Source: an uncultured Psychroserpens sp.
Lineage (GTDB): Bacteria > Bacteroidota > Bacteroidia > Flavobacteriales > Flavobacteriaceae
DNA length: 64,000 nt
Direction of reading: 5' to 3'
Assembly: GCA_947489585.1 (NCBI GenBank)
Contig: CANLEE010000006.1
Coordinates: forward strand, 1-64,000
Under the pieces are notes generated by a model. The model was not told the origin of the DNA, searched no databases, and worked only from the letters and a program-made list of their open reading frames with translations. How positions within the stretch are numbered: position 1 is the stretch's first letter; each line of letters opens with the position of its first letter. The position numbers were made by a program, and so were the translations under genes. Shown here in pieces: positions 49,423 to 60,500 of the stretch.

Positions 49423-50469
49423 ATGAAAAAAGATTTTAACATAAATAAAATCGTAAGAGCTAATATCAAAAAGTTGCTGCCATATTCGTCTGCTAGAGAT
49501 GAATATAATGGAGTTTCTGATGCTATGGTCTTTCTCGATGCTAACGAAAACCCGTTTGAAAATGGTGTAAACCGTTACCCAGATCCACAGCAAAGCAGGC
49601 TAAAAGCTAAACTTTCAGAATTAAAAGGGGTTTCTATAGAAAACATCTTATTGGGTAACGGAAGCGATGAAGTTCTAGATTTAATCTTTAGAGCATTTTG
49701 TGAACCAAACCGAGATAGTGTTATTACTTTGCCACCAACATACGGCATGTACGATGTATTGGCCAAAGTCAATGCAGTAGCTATTATTAAAATTGAATTG
49801 GATGCTGATTTTGAACCTAGAGTCGACGAAATTTTAAAGGTAGCGACAAACCAAACCAAGTTATTGTTTTTATGTTCGCCTAACAATCCTACGGCTAATA
49901 GCTTTAAAGCAAAAAGTATTGAGCGTTTGGTTTCTAATTTTAATGGAATTGTGGTTATTGATGAAGCCTATATTGATTTTTCAAATGAAGAAAGTTGGGT
50001 CAAAAGATTACAGGAGTTTAAAAACTTAATCGTTACACAAACCTTATCTAAAGCTTATGGAATGGCAGGAATTCGCTTAGGAATTTGCTATGCTTCAAAA
50101 AGTATTGTTTCTATTCTAAACCGAATCAAACCGCCATATAATGTTAATGAGTTAACACAATTGAAAGCAATTGAACGCTTAGCAAAGCCTGAAGATGTTT
50201 CTGAGGAAATACAAAGGATATTGACACAACGAGATTGGTTGATATCAGAATTAGAAGATCTACCACTTATCAAAAAGGTATATCCTTCTGATGCTAATTT
50301 TATTTTAGCTGAAGTGGATGATGCAACAGCCAGATACTCAGAATTAATAAACAAAGGAATCGTTGTTAGAAATAGAACAACACAGCCTTTATGTGAAAAT
50401 TGCTTGCGATTTACTGTAGGCTCACAAAGGGAAAACATAAAACTAATTACAGCACTAAAAACATTATAA
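49423..50469 (+). CDS. hisC: histidinol-phosphate aminotransferase
   Basis: [50 protein letters not shown]. Confidence 0.97.
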   Translation: MKKDFNINKIVRANIKKLLPYSSARDEYNGVSDAMVFLDANENPFENGVNRYPDPQQSRLKAKLSELKGVSIENILLGNGSDEVLDLIFRAFCEPNRDSVITLPPTYGMYDVLAKVNAVAIIKIELDADFEPRVDEILKVATNQTKLLFLCSPNNPTANSFKAKSIERLVSNFNGIVVIDEAYIDFSNEESWVKRLQEFKNLIVTQTLSKAYGMAGIRLGICYASKSIVSILNRIKPPYNVNELTQLKAIERLAKPEDVSEEIQRILTQRDWLISELEDLPLIKKVYPSDANFILAEVDDATARYSELINKGIVVRNRTTQPLCENCLRFTVGSQRENIKLITALKTL

Positions 50470-51602
50470 TGAAACGCGTATTATTTATAGACAGAGACGG
50501 AACCATTATCAAAGAGCCTGCAGATGAACAAATAGATTCTTTTGAGAAATTAGAGTTTTATCCGAAGGTATTTCAGTACTTAAGTAAAATTGTAAAAGAG
50601 TTAGATTTCGAAATTGTAATGATTACCAATCAGGATGGTTTGGGAACAGATGTATATCCCGAAGATGCATTTTGGCCAGTACACAAATTTGTTTTAAAAA
50701 CGTTTGAAGCTGAAGGTGTTGTTTTTGAAGAACAATTTATTGATAGAACATTTGCAAAAGACAATGCGCCAACACGAAAACCAAATACAGGTTTACTAAC
50801 AAAGTATTTTTCTTCGGAATATGATTTAGCTAATTCTTTCGTTATTGGCGATCGTTTGACAGATATTGAACTTGCAAAGAACCTTGGCTCTAAAGGGATA
50901 TTTATTAATGATAATACTAATCTTGGAACTGATGAAATTACTGTCAAGCGTGACGCTTTAGATGATTTTATTGTTTTGGAAAGTAATGATTGGGAAGCCA
51001 TTTATACATTCTTGAAAACAGATGCAAGAACAGGAAATATTGAGCGAAATACGAATGAAACGAAAATCAAAATCGATCTAAACTTAGATGGAACAGGCCA
51101 GAGTAGTATCGATACAGGAATTGCCTTTTTTGATCATATGTTAGACCAAATTGCGCGTCACGGACAATTAGATTTGAGCCTTACAGTTGATGGTGATTTA
51201 GAGGTTGACGAGCACCATACGATTGAAGATACAGCCATTGCTCTAGGAGAGGTGTTCGCCACAACTTTGGGAAACAAATTAGGCATTGAACGTTATGGGT
51301 TTTCATTGCCAATGGATGATTGTTTTGCTCAAGCTGCAATTGATTTTGGTGGCAGAAACTGGTTGGTTTGGGAAGCTGATTTTAAACGCGAAATGATTGG
51401 TAAAATGCCAACTGAAATGTTCTACCATTTTTTCAAATCATTTACTGATGGTGCAAAATGTAATTTAAATATCAAGGCAGAAGGAACAAACGAACACCAT
51501 AAGATTGAAGCTATTTTTAAAGCGTTTGCAAAAGCAATAAAAATGGCAGTAAAAAGAGATGTAGAAAAGATGATTTTACCAAGTACAAAAGGCATGTTAT
51601 AA
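50469..51602 (+). CDS. hisB: bifunctional histidinol-phosphatase / imidazoleglycerol-phosphate dehydratase
   Basis: N-terminal [19 protein letters not shown]-terminal [32 protein letters not shown]; start set at ATG overlapping the hisC stop. Confidence 0.97.
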   Translation: MKRVLFIDRDGTIIKEPADEQIDSFEKLEFYPKVFQYLSKIVKELDFEIVMITNQDGLGTDVYPEDAFWPVHKFVLKTFEAEGVVFEEQFIDRTFAKDNAPTRKPNTGLLTKYFSSEYDLANSFVIGDRLTDIELAKNLGSKGIFINDNTNLGTDEITVKRDALDDFIVLESNDWEAIYTFLKTDARTGNIERNTNETKIKIDLNLDGTGQSSIDTGIAFFDHMLDQIARHGQLDLSLTVDGDLEVDEHHTIEDTAIALGEVFATTLGNKLGIERYGFSLPMDDCFAQAAIDFGGRNWLVWEADFKREMIGKMPTEMFYHFFKSFTDGAKCNLNIKAEGTNEHHKIEAIFKAFAKAIKMAVKRDVEKMILPSTKGML

Positions 51603-52183
51603 TGAATGTAGTTATTGTAGATTACGGTGCAGGAAATATCAAAAGCATTCAATTTGCTTTTAAACGATTAGGTGTCGATGCAGTGCTTTCTAATAAGCCT
51701 GAAGTTATTAAAGCAGCAGATAAAGTCATCTTTCCTGGTGTTGGTGAAGCGAGTTCAGCAATGGAAATGCTAAAACAAAGTGGTTTGGATGAGCTTATTC
51801 CAAAATTAAAACAGCCTGTTTTAGGAATTTGCTTAGGGATGCAACTTATGTGTAATTATACTGAAGAAGGTAACACAAAAGGATTAGGGATTTTTGATGT
51901 TAACGTAAAACGATTTAGTAAGGTTGTTAAAGTTCCTCAAATGGGATGGAACACAGTAAAGAATCTAAAATCAGATTTGTTTAAAGGTATTAATGAAGCA
52001 GAGTTCATGTATCTTGTACATAGTTATTATGCTGAGAATTGTTCAGAAGCTATTGCAACATCAGATTATGAATTAGAATATGCTTCAGCTTTAGAAAACG
52101 ATAATTTTTATGGTGTACAGTTCCATCCAGAAAAGAGTAGTGTAGCAGGAGAACAATTATTAAAAAACTTTTTAAAACTATGA
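51602..52183 (+). CDS. hisH: imidazole glycerol phosphate synthase, glutaminase subunit
   Basis: 193 aa; [38 protein letters not shown]. Confidence 0.97.
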   Translation: MNVVIVDYGAGNIKSIQFAFKRLGVDAVLSNKPEVIKAADKVIFPGVGEASSAMEMLKQSGLDELIPKLKQPVLGICLGMQLMCNYTEEGNTKGLGIFDVNVKRFSKVVKVPQMGWNTVKNLKSDLFKGINEAEFMYLVHSYYAENCSEAIATSDYELEYASALENDNFYGVQFHPEKSSVAGEQLLKNFLKL

Positions 52184-52896
52184 GAATTATACCAGCAATA
52201 GATATTATAGATGGCAAATGTGTGCGTTTGACTAAAGGCGATTATAATACAAAAACAATATACAATGAAAATCCAGTTGAAGTCGCTAAAGAATTTGAAG
52301 CAGCAGGTATTCAATATTTGCATTTGGTGGATTTAGATGGCGCAAAAGCGAAACACATTGTGAACTATAAAGTCTTAGAGCAAATTACATCTAAGACCAA
52401 TTTGAAGATTGACTTTGGAGGTGGTTTAAAATCTGATGAGGATTTACATATTGCTTTTAATTCTGGAGCCAGACAAATTACAGGAGGTAGTATTGCTGTT
52501 AAAGACTCCGAAGTTTTTGAAGGTTGGATTAATAGATATGGCGGTGTGAAAATTATACTTGGAGCCGATTGTAATAATGAAAAAATAGCAGTAAGTGGAT
52601 GGCAAGAAGAAAGTAATATGGATGTGTTACCGTTTATAAAATCATACGAAGACAAAGGAATCAAGTATGTTATTTGTACTGATATTGCTAAAGACGGGAT
52701 GCTAGAAGGGCCTTCATTTGACTTATACAAACGCATTTTAGAACGATCAAAAGGGATTAAATTGATTGCTTCTGGGGGCGTGACGTCAATTGATGATTTA
52801 AATACTTTAGAAGATTTAGGTTGTGAAGGTGCAATTATAGGTAAAGCGCTTTACGAAGGTCATATTAGATTAAGAGATTTAGAAACATATTCATAA
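52180..52896 (+). CDS. hisA: phosphoribosylformimino-5-aminoimidazole carboxamide ribotide isomerase
   Basis: 238 aa; [48 protein letters not shown]. Confidence 0.97.
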   Translation: MRIIPAIDIIDGKCVRLTKGDYNTKTIYNENPVEVAKEFEAAGIQYLHLVDLDGAKAKHIVNYKVLEQITSKTNLKIDFGGGLKSDEDLHIAFNSGARQITGGSIAVKDSEVFEGWINRYGGVKIILGADCNNEKIAVSGWQEESNMDVLPFIKSYEDKGIKYVICTDIAKDGMLEGPSFDLYKRILERSKGIKLIASGGVTSIDDLNTLEDLGCEGAIIGKALYEGHIRLRDLETYS

Positions 52897-52899
52897 GCA

Positions 52900-53655
52900 A
52901 TGTTAACGAAAAGAATTATACCATGTTTAGATATCAAAAATGGAAGAACCGTAAAAGGTGTCAATTTTGTGGATTTGCGTGATGCGGGTGATCCTGTTGA
53001 ATTAGCAAAACAATATGCAAAGCTTGGAGCAGACGAATTGGTGTTTTTAGATATTTCTGCTACACTAGAAGGCCGTAAAACCATGCATGATATGGTATTA
53101 AAAGTTGCAGAACAAGTTAATATCCCATTTACAGTTGGCGGTGGAATTTCATCAATTGAAGACGTTGACGATTTATTACATTGTGGTGCCGATAAAGTAT
53201 CTATCAATTCTAGTGCTGTAAAGCGTCCTGAATTGATAAATGAACTGTCAAATAAATTTGGAAGTCAGTGTGTTGTAGTGGCCATTGACGCTAAGCAAAT
53301 CGATGACGAATGGGTAGTGCATTTAGCAGGCGGTACCATTCCTACAGCATTGAATTTGTTTACATGGGCAAAAGAAGTCGAACATCGAGGTGCAGGAGAA
53401 ATTTTGTTTACCTCAATGAATAACGATGGAACAAAAGCTGGATTTGCGAATGAAGCGTTAGCTAAATTATCCGAAATGGTAAACATACCAATTATAGCTT
53501 CTGGAGGCGCAGGAACCGTTCAACACTTTGTTGATACCTTTAATGAAGGAAAAGCCGATGCTGCTTTAGCAGCAAGTGTATTTCATTTTGGTGAAATAGA
53601 GATTTTAGATTTAAAAAGAGAATTGAAAACAAATAATATTGAAGTACGGCTTTAA
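52900..53655 (+). CDS. hisF: imidazole glycerol phosphate synthase, cyclase subunit
   Basis: 251 aa; [49 protein letters not shown]. Confidence 0.97.
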   Translation: MLTKRIIPCLDIKNGRTVKGVNFVDLRDAGDPVELAKQYAKLGADELVFLDISATLEGRKTMHDMVLKVAEQVNIPFTVGGGISSIEDVDDLLHCGADKVSINSSAVKRPELINELSNKFGSQCVVVAIDAKQIDDEWVVHLAGGTIPTALNLFTWAKEVEHRGAGEILFTSMNNDGTKAGFANEALAKLSEMVNIPIIASGGAGTVQHFVDTFNEGKADAALAASVFHFGEIEILDLKRELKTNNIEVRL

Positions 53656-53686
53656 GTCGTCATGCTGAACGTGTTTCAGTATCTCA
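53656..53686. repeat. second copy (half-element) of the palindromic intergenic repeat (hisF-hisIE junction)
   Basis: gtcgtcATGCTGAAcgtgtTTCAGtATctca, closely matching the left half of 49345-49415. Confidence 0.7.
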
Positions 53687-53700
53687 TAACAAAAGAATAA

Positions 53701-54294
53701 ATGAACATAGACTACACGAAAAATAACGGACTCGTACCAGCCATCATTCAGGATGCTATAACACATAAAGTATTGATGCTGGGCTATATGAATGATGAGG
53801 CATTAAAGAAAACTATAGATACAAATTTGGTAACTTTTTTTAGTCGAACAAAACAACGTTTGTGGACCAAAGGAGAAGACAGTGGTAACGTTTTAAATCT
53901 AGTTAATATTAAATTGGACTGTGATAGTGATACACTTTTGGTAAAAGTAAACCCAAATGGGCCAACATGTCATAAAGGTTCTGATACCTGTTGGAATGAA
54001 GATAATGTGCAAAATTTTGGATTTCTTTCAGAATTAGAAACAGTCATTGAAAGCAGAAAGAATGGCGCCTCTGAAGATGTCTCTTATGTCGCTTCTCTTT
54101 TTGCAAAAGGTATTAATAAAATTGCTCAAAAAGTAGGAGAGGAGGCTGTAGAAGTGGTTATCGAAGCTAAAGATAATGACGACAAATTGTTTCTAGATGA
54201 AAGTGCAGATTTATTATTTCACTATATGATTTTACTTCAAGCTAAAGGGTATAAGCTAAATGATATTGCTAAGGTTTTAAAAGAGCGCCATTAA
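53701..54294 (+). CDS. hisIE: bifunctional phosphoribosyl-AMP cyclohydrolase / phosphoribosyl-ATP pyrophosphatase
   Basis: 197 aa; VLMLGYMNDEAL, FFSRTKQRLWTKGEDSGN; VGEEAVEVVIEAKD. Confidence 0.97.
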   Translation: MNIDYTKNNGLVPAIIQDAITHKVLMLGYMNDEALKKTIDTNLVTFFSRTKQRLWTKGEDSGNVLNLVNIKLDCDSDTLLVKVNPNGPTCHKGSDTCWNEDNVQNFGFLSELETVIESRKNGASEDVSYVASLFAKGINKIAQKVGEEAVEVVIEAKDNDDKLFLDESADLLFHYMILLQAKGYKLNDIAKVLKERH

Positions 54295-54332
54295 TATTTT
54301 GAGTTCATTCATAAAATTGCGTTCTTGCTTTT

Positions 54333-55115
54333 ATGTTTAATAAACGCTATTACTATTTAATTAAAATTCAGTATTTGGGTTATCGTTTTCATGGTTGGCA
54401 AAAACAACCTAAGCTGAAAACAATTCATTTAATGATTGACAGAACTTTAAATTTTATTCTTGACGGAAAGCAATTTAAAACCTTAGGTTCTGGTCGCACT
54501 GATGCTATGGTATCTGCAAATGAAACAGCTTTTGAATTATTCATTTATGAAAAAATTGAAGACGAAGCAGCATTTTTAGAACTGTTTAATCATAACCTTC
54601 CGCAAGATTTGCGAGCCTTAGAAATAGAAGAAGTTGATGCCGGCTTCAACATCATTCAGCACTCAAAAATTAAGGAGTATGTATATTTGTTTACTTACGG
54701 ACAAAAATGCCATCCGTTTTGTGCACCATTGATGACCACCATTCTTGACGATTTAGATATTGAACTCATGAAGCAAGGCGCTCAATTATTTATAGGGATT
54801 CATAATTTTAAACCTTACTGTTTTCGAGCGACAGATAAAGGCGTATATACTAGAACTATTGAAAGCTGTCAACTAGTTGAGAACACATTATTTACAGCTA
54901 GTTTTTTTCCAAAGAACACCTACACACTCATAGTAAAGGGAAAAGGTTTTGGACGAAATCAAATACGTCTCATGATGGGAACACTTATCAAGTTGGGTAG
55001 AAGAGAAGTCGACTTAGAGTACATTGAAGATTCTCTAAAACCTGAAAGCATGGAAGTGATGGATTTTATTGCGCCAGCATCAGGTTTGATTTTGAATAGT
55101 GTTGATTTTGAATAA
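54333..55115 (+). CDS. TruA-like tRNA pseudouridine synthase
   Basis: 260 aa; IQYLGYRFHGWQKQP, LGSGRTDAMVSA, KGKGFGRNQIRLMMGTLI. Confidence 0.85.
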   Translation: MFNKRYYYLIKIQYLGYRFHGWQKQPKLKTIHLMIDRTLNFILDGKQFKTLGSGRTDAMVSANETAFELFIYEKIEDEAAFLELFNHNLPQDLRALEIEEVDAGFNIIQHSKIKEYVYLFTYGQKCHPFCAPLMTTILDDLDIELMKQGAQLFIGIHNFKPYCFRATDKGVYTRTIESCQLVENTLFTASFFPKNTYTLIVKGKGFGRNQIRLMMGTLIKLGRREVDLEYIEDSLKPESMEVMDFIAPASGLILNSVDFE

Positions 55116-55116
55116 A

Positions 55117-55707
55117 TCACTCTAATTTAGGTGCTTTAAAAATAGCCCAACTTCCAAAGACTAATGCACTAAAAAGCACACATTTTTCTATAATATGCAA
55201 TGCTATGATTAAAAGGAATTCATATTCAAATCGTGAATCTCCAGACCAATCACCTCGATGATATGACGCATTAATAATGACTAGTTTTTCAAACATTGCT
55301 CCTGAAAATAACGTTAAAATGGCAATGAGGAATGTCAAAGGTATTAAGAAGCGCAACTTGGATCTTATCTTTTTAAACCAATACAATTGAATCAAACCAC
55401 AAAATGTCAAAGGTCTTAATAACGAGAACCAATATGCATAGGCATAGGGGCCTGTTGCTCTTTTACTAAACAGCGTAAAATCTCCTGAACCATAATAGAA
55501 AACTAAACTTATAAGATACAGAACAAAATATACAATAGCTAATACTCTCGCCACAACAATGGCATGATGTATAAACTTATTTATATGTTTGTTTCTTGAT
55601 AATACTGAGGCTAATAGTGCTAATAACATGAGGATTGCGAACCCAAAAAATAAGCCATCTATAAAATTATTAACCGCTCTGATTATTATATAGATATCAG
55701 TGTCCAT
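55117..55707 (-). CDS. small polytopic membrane protein with ActC/NrfD-like C-terminal motifs
   Basis: 196 aa; ATGPYAYAYWFSLLRPLTFCGLIQLYWFKKIR..MFEKLVIINASYHRGDW. Confidence 0.6.
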   Translation of the reverse strand: MDTDIYIIIRAVNNFIDGLFFGFAILMLLALLASVLSRNKHINKFIHHAIVVARVLAIVYFVLYLISLVFYYGSGDFTLFSKRATGPYAYAYWFSLLRPLTFCGLIQLYWFKKIRSKLRFLIPLTFLIAILTLFSGAMFEKLVIINASYHRGDWSGDSRFEYEFLLIIALHIIEKCVLFSALVFGSWAIFKAPKLE

Positions 55708-55709
55708 TT

Positions 55710-56036
55710 TTAAAGTTTACTTTTTGCATGTTCTAAACCTAACTCTATATAGTGTAGTAAGTCGGTTTCGGTTGTAATACCATCTTGAGATACATAAACA
55801 AACTCCTTCATAGGCCGTTTGGTGAAATCCATAGGTCTAACACTATTTTTTGCCAATTCAGCGTCCATTTTATCTCCAATAATTCGTACAGCTAAATCCT
55901 CTTTAATAATGCCAACAGTCATTTTTCCTTTATATAAAAACGATAAGCCACCAAACATTTTCTTTTCAGTAAAATCTTCAGGAAACAATTTCAGTTGTTC
56001 TCTAATTCGTATTGCGAGTTGTTTGTTGAATGCCAT
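55710..56036 (-). CDS. TfoX N-terminal domain-like protein
   Basis: 108 aa; KKMFGGLSFLYKGKMTVGIIKEDLAVRI, RPMKEFVYV. Confidence 0.88.
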   Translation of the reverse strand: MAFNKQLAIRIREQLKLFPEDFTEKKMFGGLSFLYKGKMTVGIIKEDLAVRIIGDKMDAELAKNSVRPMDFTKRPMKEFVYVSQDGITTETDLLHYIELGLEHAKSKL

Positions 56037-56041
56037 GATTA

Positions 56042-56491
56042 TTACTGTGTTTTTTTACTTGCATTATGCTTTATAACTGAATAGATAATATTATAAATAA
56101 AATGCACCTGTATGAGTAGTGTAGTGAAAATTAATATCAAATTAATGTAAGTCTCATTTGAGGACTCAAACAAACTTTTTGTTTTGAAGTATCTAAAATA
56201 AATTAAAAAAATATAATACACCATTACAGTACTAATGCTAACGAATGTATGAAGCCTAATAAGATTTATGTTGAGTTTAATATTGATTTTTTGAAACAAC
56301 CAGTAAATAAGGCCAGCAAAGAGATATAATGAACTAAAAACAATACTCACTTCTCTTTTTGCGACAACATAATATGTATCACGAATACTCATGCTTACTG
56401 CATCACTAATATTAAGTATTGATAGCTCACTAATTATGATAATGCTAATCGCAGTAAGCCAAAAATAAATATGAGGATAGAGCTTATTCAT
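56042..56491 (-). CDS. small 4-TM membrane protein with COX1 helix X-like signature lacking haem-ligand histidines
   Basis: 149 aa; MSIRDTYYVVAKREVSIVFSSLYLFAGLIYWLFQK. Confidence 0.6.
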   Translation of the reverse strand: MNKLYPHIYFWLTAISIIIISELSILNISDAVSMSIRDTYYVVAKREVSIVFSSLYLFAGLIYWLFQKINIKLNINLIRLHTFVSISTVMVYYIFLIYFRYFKTKSLFESSNETYINLILIFTTLLIQVHFIYNIIYSVIKHNASKKTQ

Positions 56492-57513
56492 TAAATTTTC
56501 AATCTCGCCGAAGCCATAATACTTTGATCTGCATAATCACCTTCTAAGTATTTCAAATGTCCAACAATGGCTATCATTGCGGCATTATCTGTAGTATATT
56601 CAAACTTTGGGACATACGTTGTCCAGCCAAATTTTTGTTCCCCATTTTTCAAAGCTTGACGTATCCCTGAGTTTGCCGAAACACCGCCTCCAATTGCAAT
56701 GTGATTAATGCCAGTTTCTTTCGTCGCTAATTTCAACTTATCAATTAAAATTCCAATAATGGTGTATTGAATAGAGGCGCAAATGTCATTTAAATGCGCT
56801 TCAATAAAGTTTGGGTTAGCTTTAACTTGTTTCTGAACAAAATATAATATTTGAGTTTTTAAACCTGAAAAACTAAAATTTAACCCGTCAACTTTTGGCT
56901 TAGTAAAAGCAAATGCTTTTGGATTACCTAAGGCAGCACGCCTATCTATTTCTGGTCCAGCAGGATATCCTAAACCAAGAAGTTTCCCACTTTTATCAAA
57001 CGCTTCACCAACAGCGTCGTCTATAGTTTCACCTATGACTTCCATATTGAAATAGGAGTTCACTTTGACAATTTGCGTATGTCCTCCAGAAATGGTCATT
57101 GCTAAAAAAGGAAAAGGAGGTTTTTTAAAATCGGATTCTTCAATAAAATGTGCTAAAATATGTGCTTGCATATGATTAACATCTATTAGAGGAATATCTA
57201 ATCCGTAAGCCAACGATTTTGCAAATGACGTTCCTACGAGAAGAGACCCCATTAAACCTGGACCTCTAGTAAAGGCAATAGCACTAAGCTGTGATTTAGA
57301 AATTTCAGCTTTTTTTAGGGCTAAATCTACAACTGGAACAATATTTTGCTGGTGTGCTCTAGATGCCAATTCTGGAACAACGCCACCATACGCTTCATGT
57401 ATTTTTTGATTAGCAACAATGTTGCTCAAAATTTTACCGTTACACATTACAGCAGCTGCGGTGTCATCACAAGATGACTCAATAGCAAGAATATATATAT
57501 TTTGTGATGTCAT
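56491..57513 (-). CDS. tsaD: tRNA N6-adenosine threonylcarbamoyltransferase
   Basis: 340 aa; AIESSCDDTAAAV, VPELASRAHQQNIVPVV, NHMQAHILAHF, SGGHTQIV, GGGVSANSGIR. Confidence 0.97.
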   Translation of the reverse strand: MTSQNIYILAIESSCDDTAAAVMCNGKILSNIVANQKIHEAYGGVVPELASRAHQQNIVPVVDLALKKAEISKSQLSAIAFTRGPGLMGSLLVGTSFAKSLAYGLDIPLIDVNHMQAHILAHFIEESDFKKPPFPFLAMTISGGHTQIVKVNSYFNMEVIGETIDDAVGEAFDKSGKLLGLGYPAGPEIDRRAALGNPKAFAFTKPKVDGLNFSFSGLKTQILYFVQKQVKANPNFIEAHLNDICASIQYTIIGILIDKLKLATKETGINHIAIGGGVSANSGIRQALKNGEQKFGWTTYVPKFEYTTDNAAMIAIVGHLKYLEGDYADQSIMASARLKI

Positions 57514-57574
57514 TAATATAAATTAGGCACAATAATTGTTAATTTTGAGGTCAAAGTTATAACTTTCAGAGCGT

Positions 57575-60500
57575 ATCAAGAAATTCCTAAAAATAGTATC
57601 AAAAATATTAGCAATTATTTTGCTATTGTTCATCATTTTGGTGTTGGTATTATCTATTCCTGCAGTTCAAACAAGTCTGGGAAAATATGTAACTAATCGT
57701 ATCAATGGCGATTTTGGTACAAATATTAATATTGGTAAAGTCGGACTTCAATTTAATGGAGACGTAGAGCTCAAAGAAATTTACATAGAAGATTACAAAA
57801 AAGATACACTTATTGCTATCGATGAGTTAAATACTTCAATTCTTAACTACGGAAATGTTATCGATGGCACATTAAACTTTGGAGATATTGACATTATGAA
57901 TTTGACATTTAATGTCAAAACATATAAAGGTGAAACAGATACCAATCTTGATATTTTTGTTGCAAAGTTTGACGAAGACAATCCGCGACCAGAAAAAAGT
58001 ACTTTTCTCTTATCGTCAAGTGATGTATCTATTTATGATGGCGCATTTAGATTGATTGATGAAAATAGAGATACACAAAAAGTGCTCGAGTTTAATGATC
58101 TTAACATAAACGCTACAGATTTTGTAATTGCAGGTAGTGATGTCAATGCACGTATCAATACTCTAACTTTTAAGGATAGTCGAGGAGCCTATGTCAAAAA
58201 TTTGGTAACCGATTTTGAGTATACTTTGGATCATATGAGCTTTGATCGTTTGAGTATTAAAACCGAAAACTCCCATCTCAATGGAAATGTACGTTTTGAT
58301 TATAATCGAGAAGATTTTAAAGATTTTGAAGATAAAGTAAACGTCACCGCAAATTTTAAAAACTCTGAAGTATACCTCAATGACTTAAACACTTTTTATA
58401 ATGAATTTGGAGTTAATCAAAAAGCTAAACTTGATGTTGAATTATCTGGAACGCTTAATGATTTAAATGCAAAAAAACTTCAGCTTAATGCAAGTGGGAG
58501 GAGTAAGATTTATGGCGATATCAGCTTTAAAAACTTATTTAGTAGTGCTGAAGGTGATTTTTCTATGGATGGTCGTTTTGATAATCTGTCTTCTAACTAC
58601 TACGATTTAAAAGCGCTATTGCCAAATATTTTGGGAGCATCTATTCCAACGGTGTTTTCAAAGCTTGGAAATTTCAGAATCACAGGTACGTCTTACATCA
58701 CCGATACAACCATTGATGCAAATATTAATATTAATACCGATTTAGGCCTTATTGTTTCTGATATGAAAATGACTAAGGTTGATGATATTGATAATGCGAG
58801 CTATGTAGGTAATGTGGTTTTTGATGAATTTGATTTGGGAGTGTTACTTAACGACCCAAAAGTAAAAACAACCTCTTTTGATTTGGATGTTGATGGAAAA
58901 GGATTTACAATCGATAATTTAAGCACGCAAATTACTGGACAAGTATTCCATATAGAATACAATGATTATAACTATCAAGACATTGATGTTTCTGGAAAAT
59001 TAGGAAATCAAATCTTTAATGGACTTCTTGAATCGAAGGATGAGAATTTTAAGTTTAAATTTAATGGACTTGCAGATTTATCAAAAGACATAAAAACCTT
59101 TGACTTCAATGCCAATGTTGCTTATGCAAATCTTAGAGCACTTAACTTCATTACAAAAGATAGCATTTCAGTATTTAGAGGAAATGTGACAACATCGATG
59201 AAAGGCTCTAGTATTGATGATGCTTTCGGAACCTTAAAATTTGATAAGACAACCTATGTTAATGAAAATGGTGAATATTATTTTAAAGATTTTAAAATAG
59301 AGTCAGCCTTTGAAAAAGATAAGCGAACATTAACAATTAACTCACCAGACATTATTCAAGGTAAAATGAGTGGTAACTTTAAGTTTGCCGATATAGGTAA
59401 GCTTGTTGAAAACTCAATTGGAAGTATATATACGAACTATATTCCTAATGAAATTGAAACCGACCAGTATATAGAATTTGATTTCAAAATCTATAATAAA
59501 ATTGTTGAAGCTTTTTATCATGATATTGAGTTAGGACCAAATACAACTATAAAAGGTCGAATTGAAACCGATGAAAAACAATTCAACTTAACCTTCAATT
59601 CTCCTAAGATTAAATTACTCGATTATTTTGCAAACGATATTTCAGTGTTGATTGATAATAGTAACCCACTATTTAATACCTACATAGAAATTGACACATT
59701 GAGTACCAAGTTTTATGATGTATCGAAATTTAGTTTAATTAATGTGACACAGCGTGATACTTTGTTTATCAAATCTGAATTTAAAGGTGGAAAGCAAAAT
59801 GTAGATGATTTCAACTTAAGTATGTTTTATACTATTGATGAAAGCAATAAATCTGTTATTGGTTTTAGAAAATCTACAGTACTATTCAAGGATAACGAAT
59901 GGACAATTAATGAAGACAAGAATAGATTAAATAAAATTGCCTTTACTAGAGATTTTAAAAACTTTGATATTAGTCAAATGGTAATGAACCATTTTGAAGA
60001 GCGTATTGAACTTTCTGGGCAATTGCAAAATGATAATTATAAAAATCTCAAACTAGATTTTACAGATGTAGATCTCACCAAGATTACTCCAAGAGTTGAT
60101 AGTTTGTATTTAGAAGGACGTGTTAATGGTGAACTCAAAATATTACAGAATGATGGTGTGTATTTGCCAAATTCTACTGTTGTCATAAGTGATTTAAAAG
60201 CTAATGATTATGAATTAGGAGAACTTAATGCGCAAATAAAGGGAAATAAATCGCTTACCAATTATAATGTTGATGTATCACTTAAAAATGGTAATTTAAA
60301 GTCTTTGGATGCTAAAGGAACTATTGATGTTGATGCCAATACTATTGATGTCGATGTTGTTTTTGATGAATTTTTACTTGATCCACTAGATCCATTCGGT
60401 GAAGGTGTAATTACTAATATTAGAGGCTTAGTAACTGGTAACGCGAAAGTAAATGGAAGCCTTAAAAACCCTCAATTTAATGGAGACTTACTTTTGGATA

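Noticed and set aside
49324-49593. 89-aa minus-strand ORF across the hisD-hisC gap
   Set aside because: Its reading frame comes from the palindromic repeat plus the antisense of hisC; such repeat-derived ORFs are usually spurious.
50630-51001. Antisense ORFs across the his operon (e.g. 47799..48047, 49575..49886, 50088..50438, 50630..51001, 52365..52736, 52860..53207)
   Set aside because: All fully opposite strongly supported his genes; Ser/Leu-rich antisense translations.
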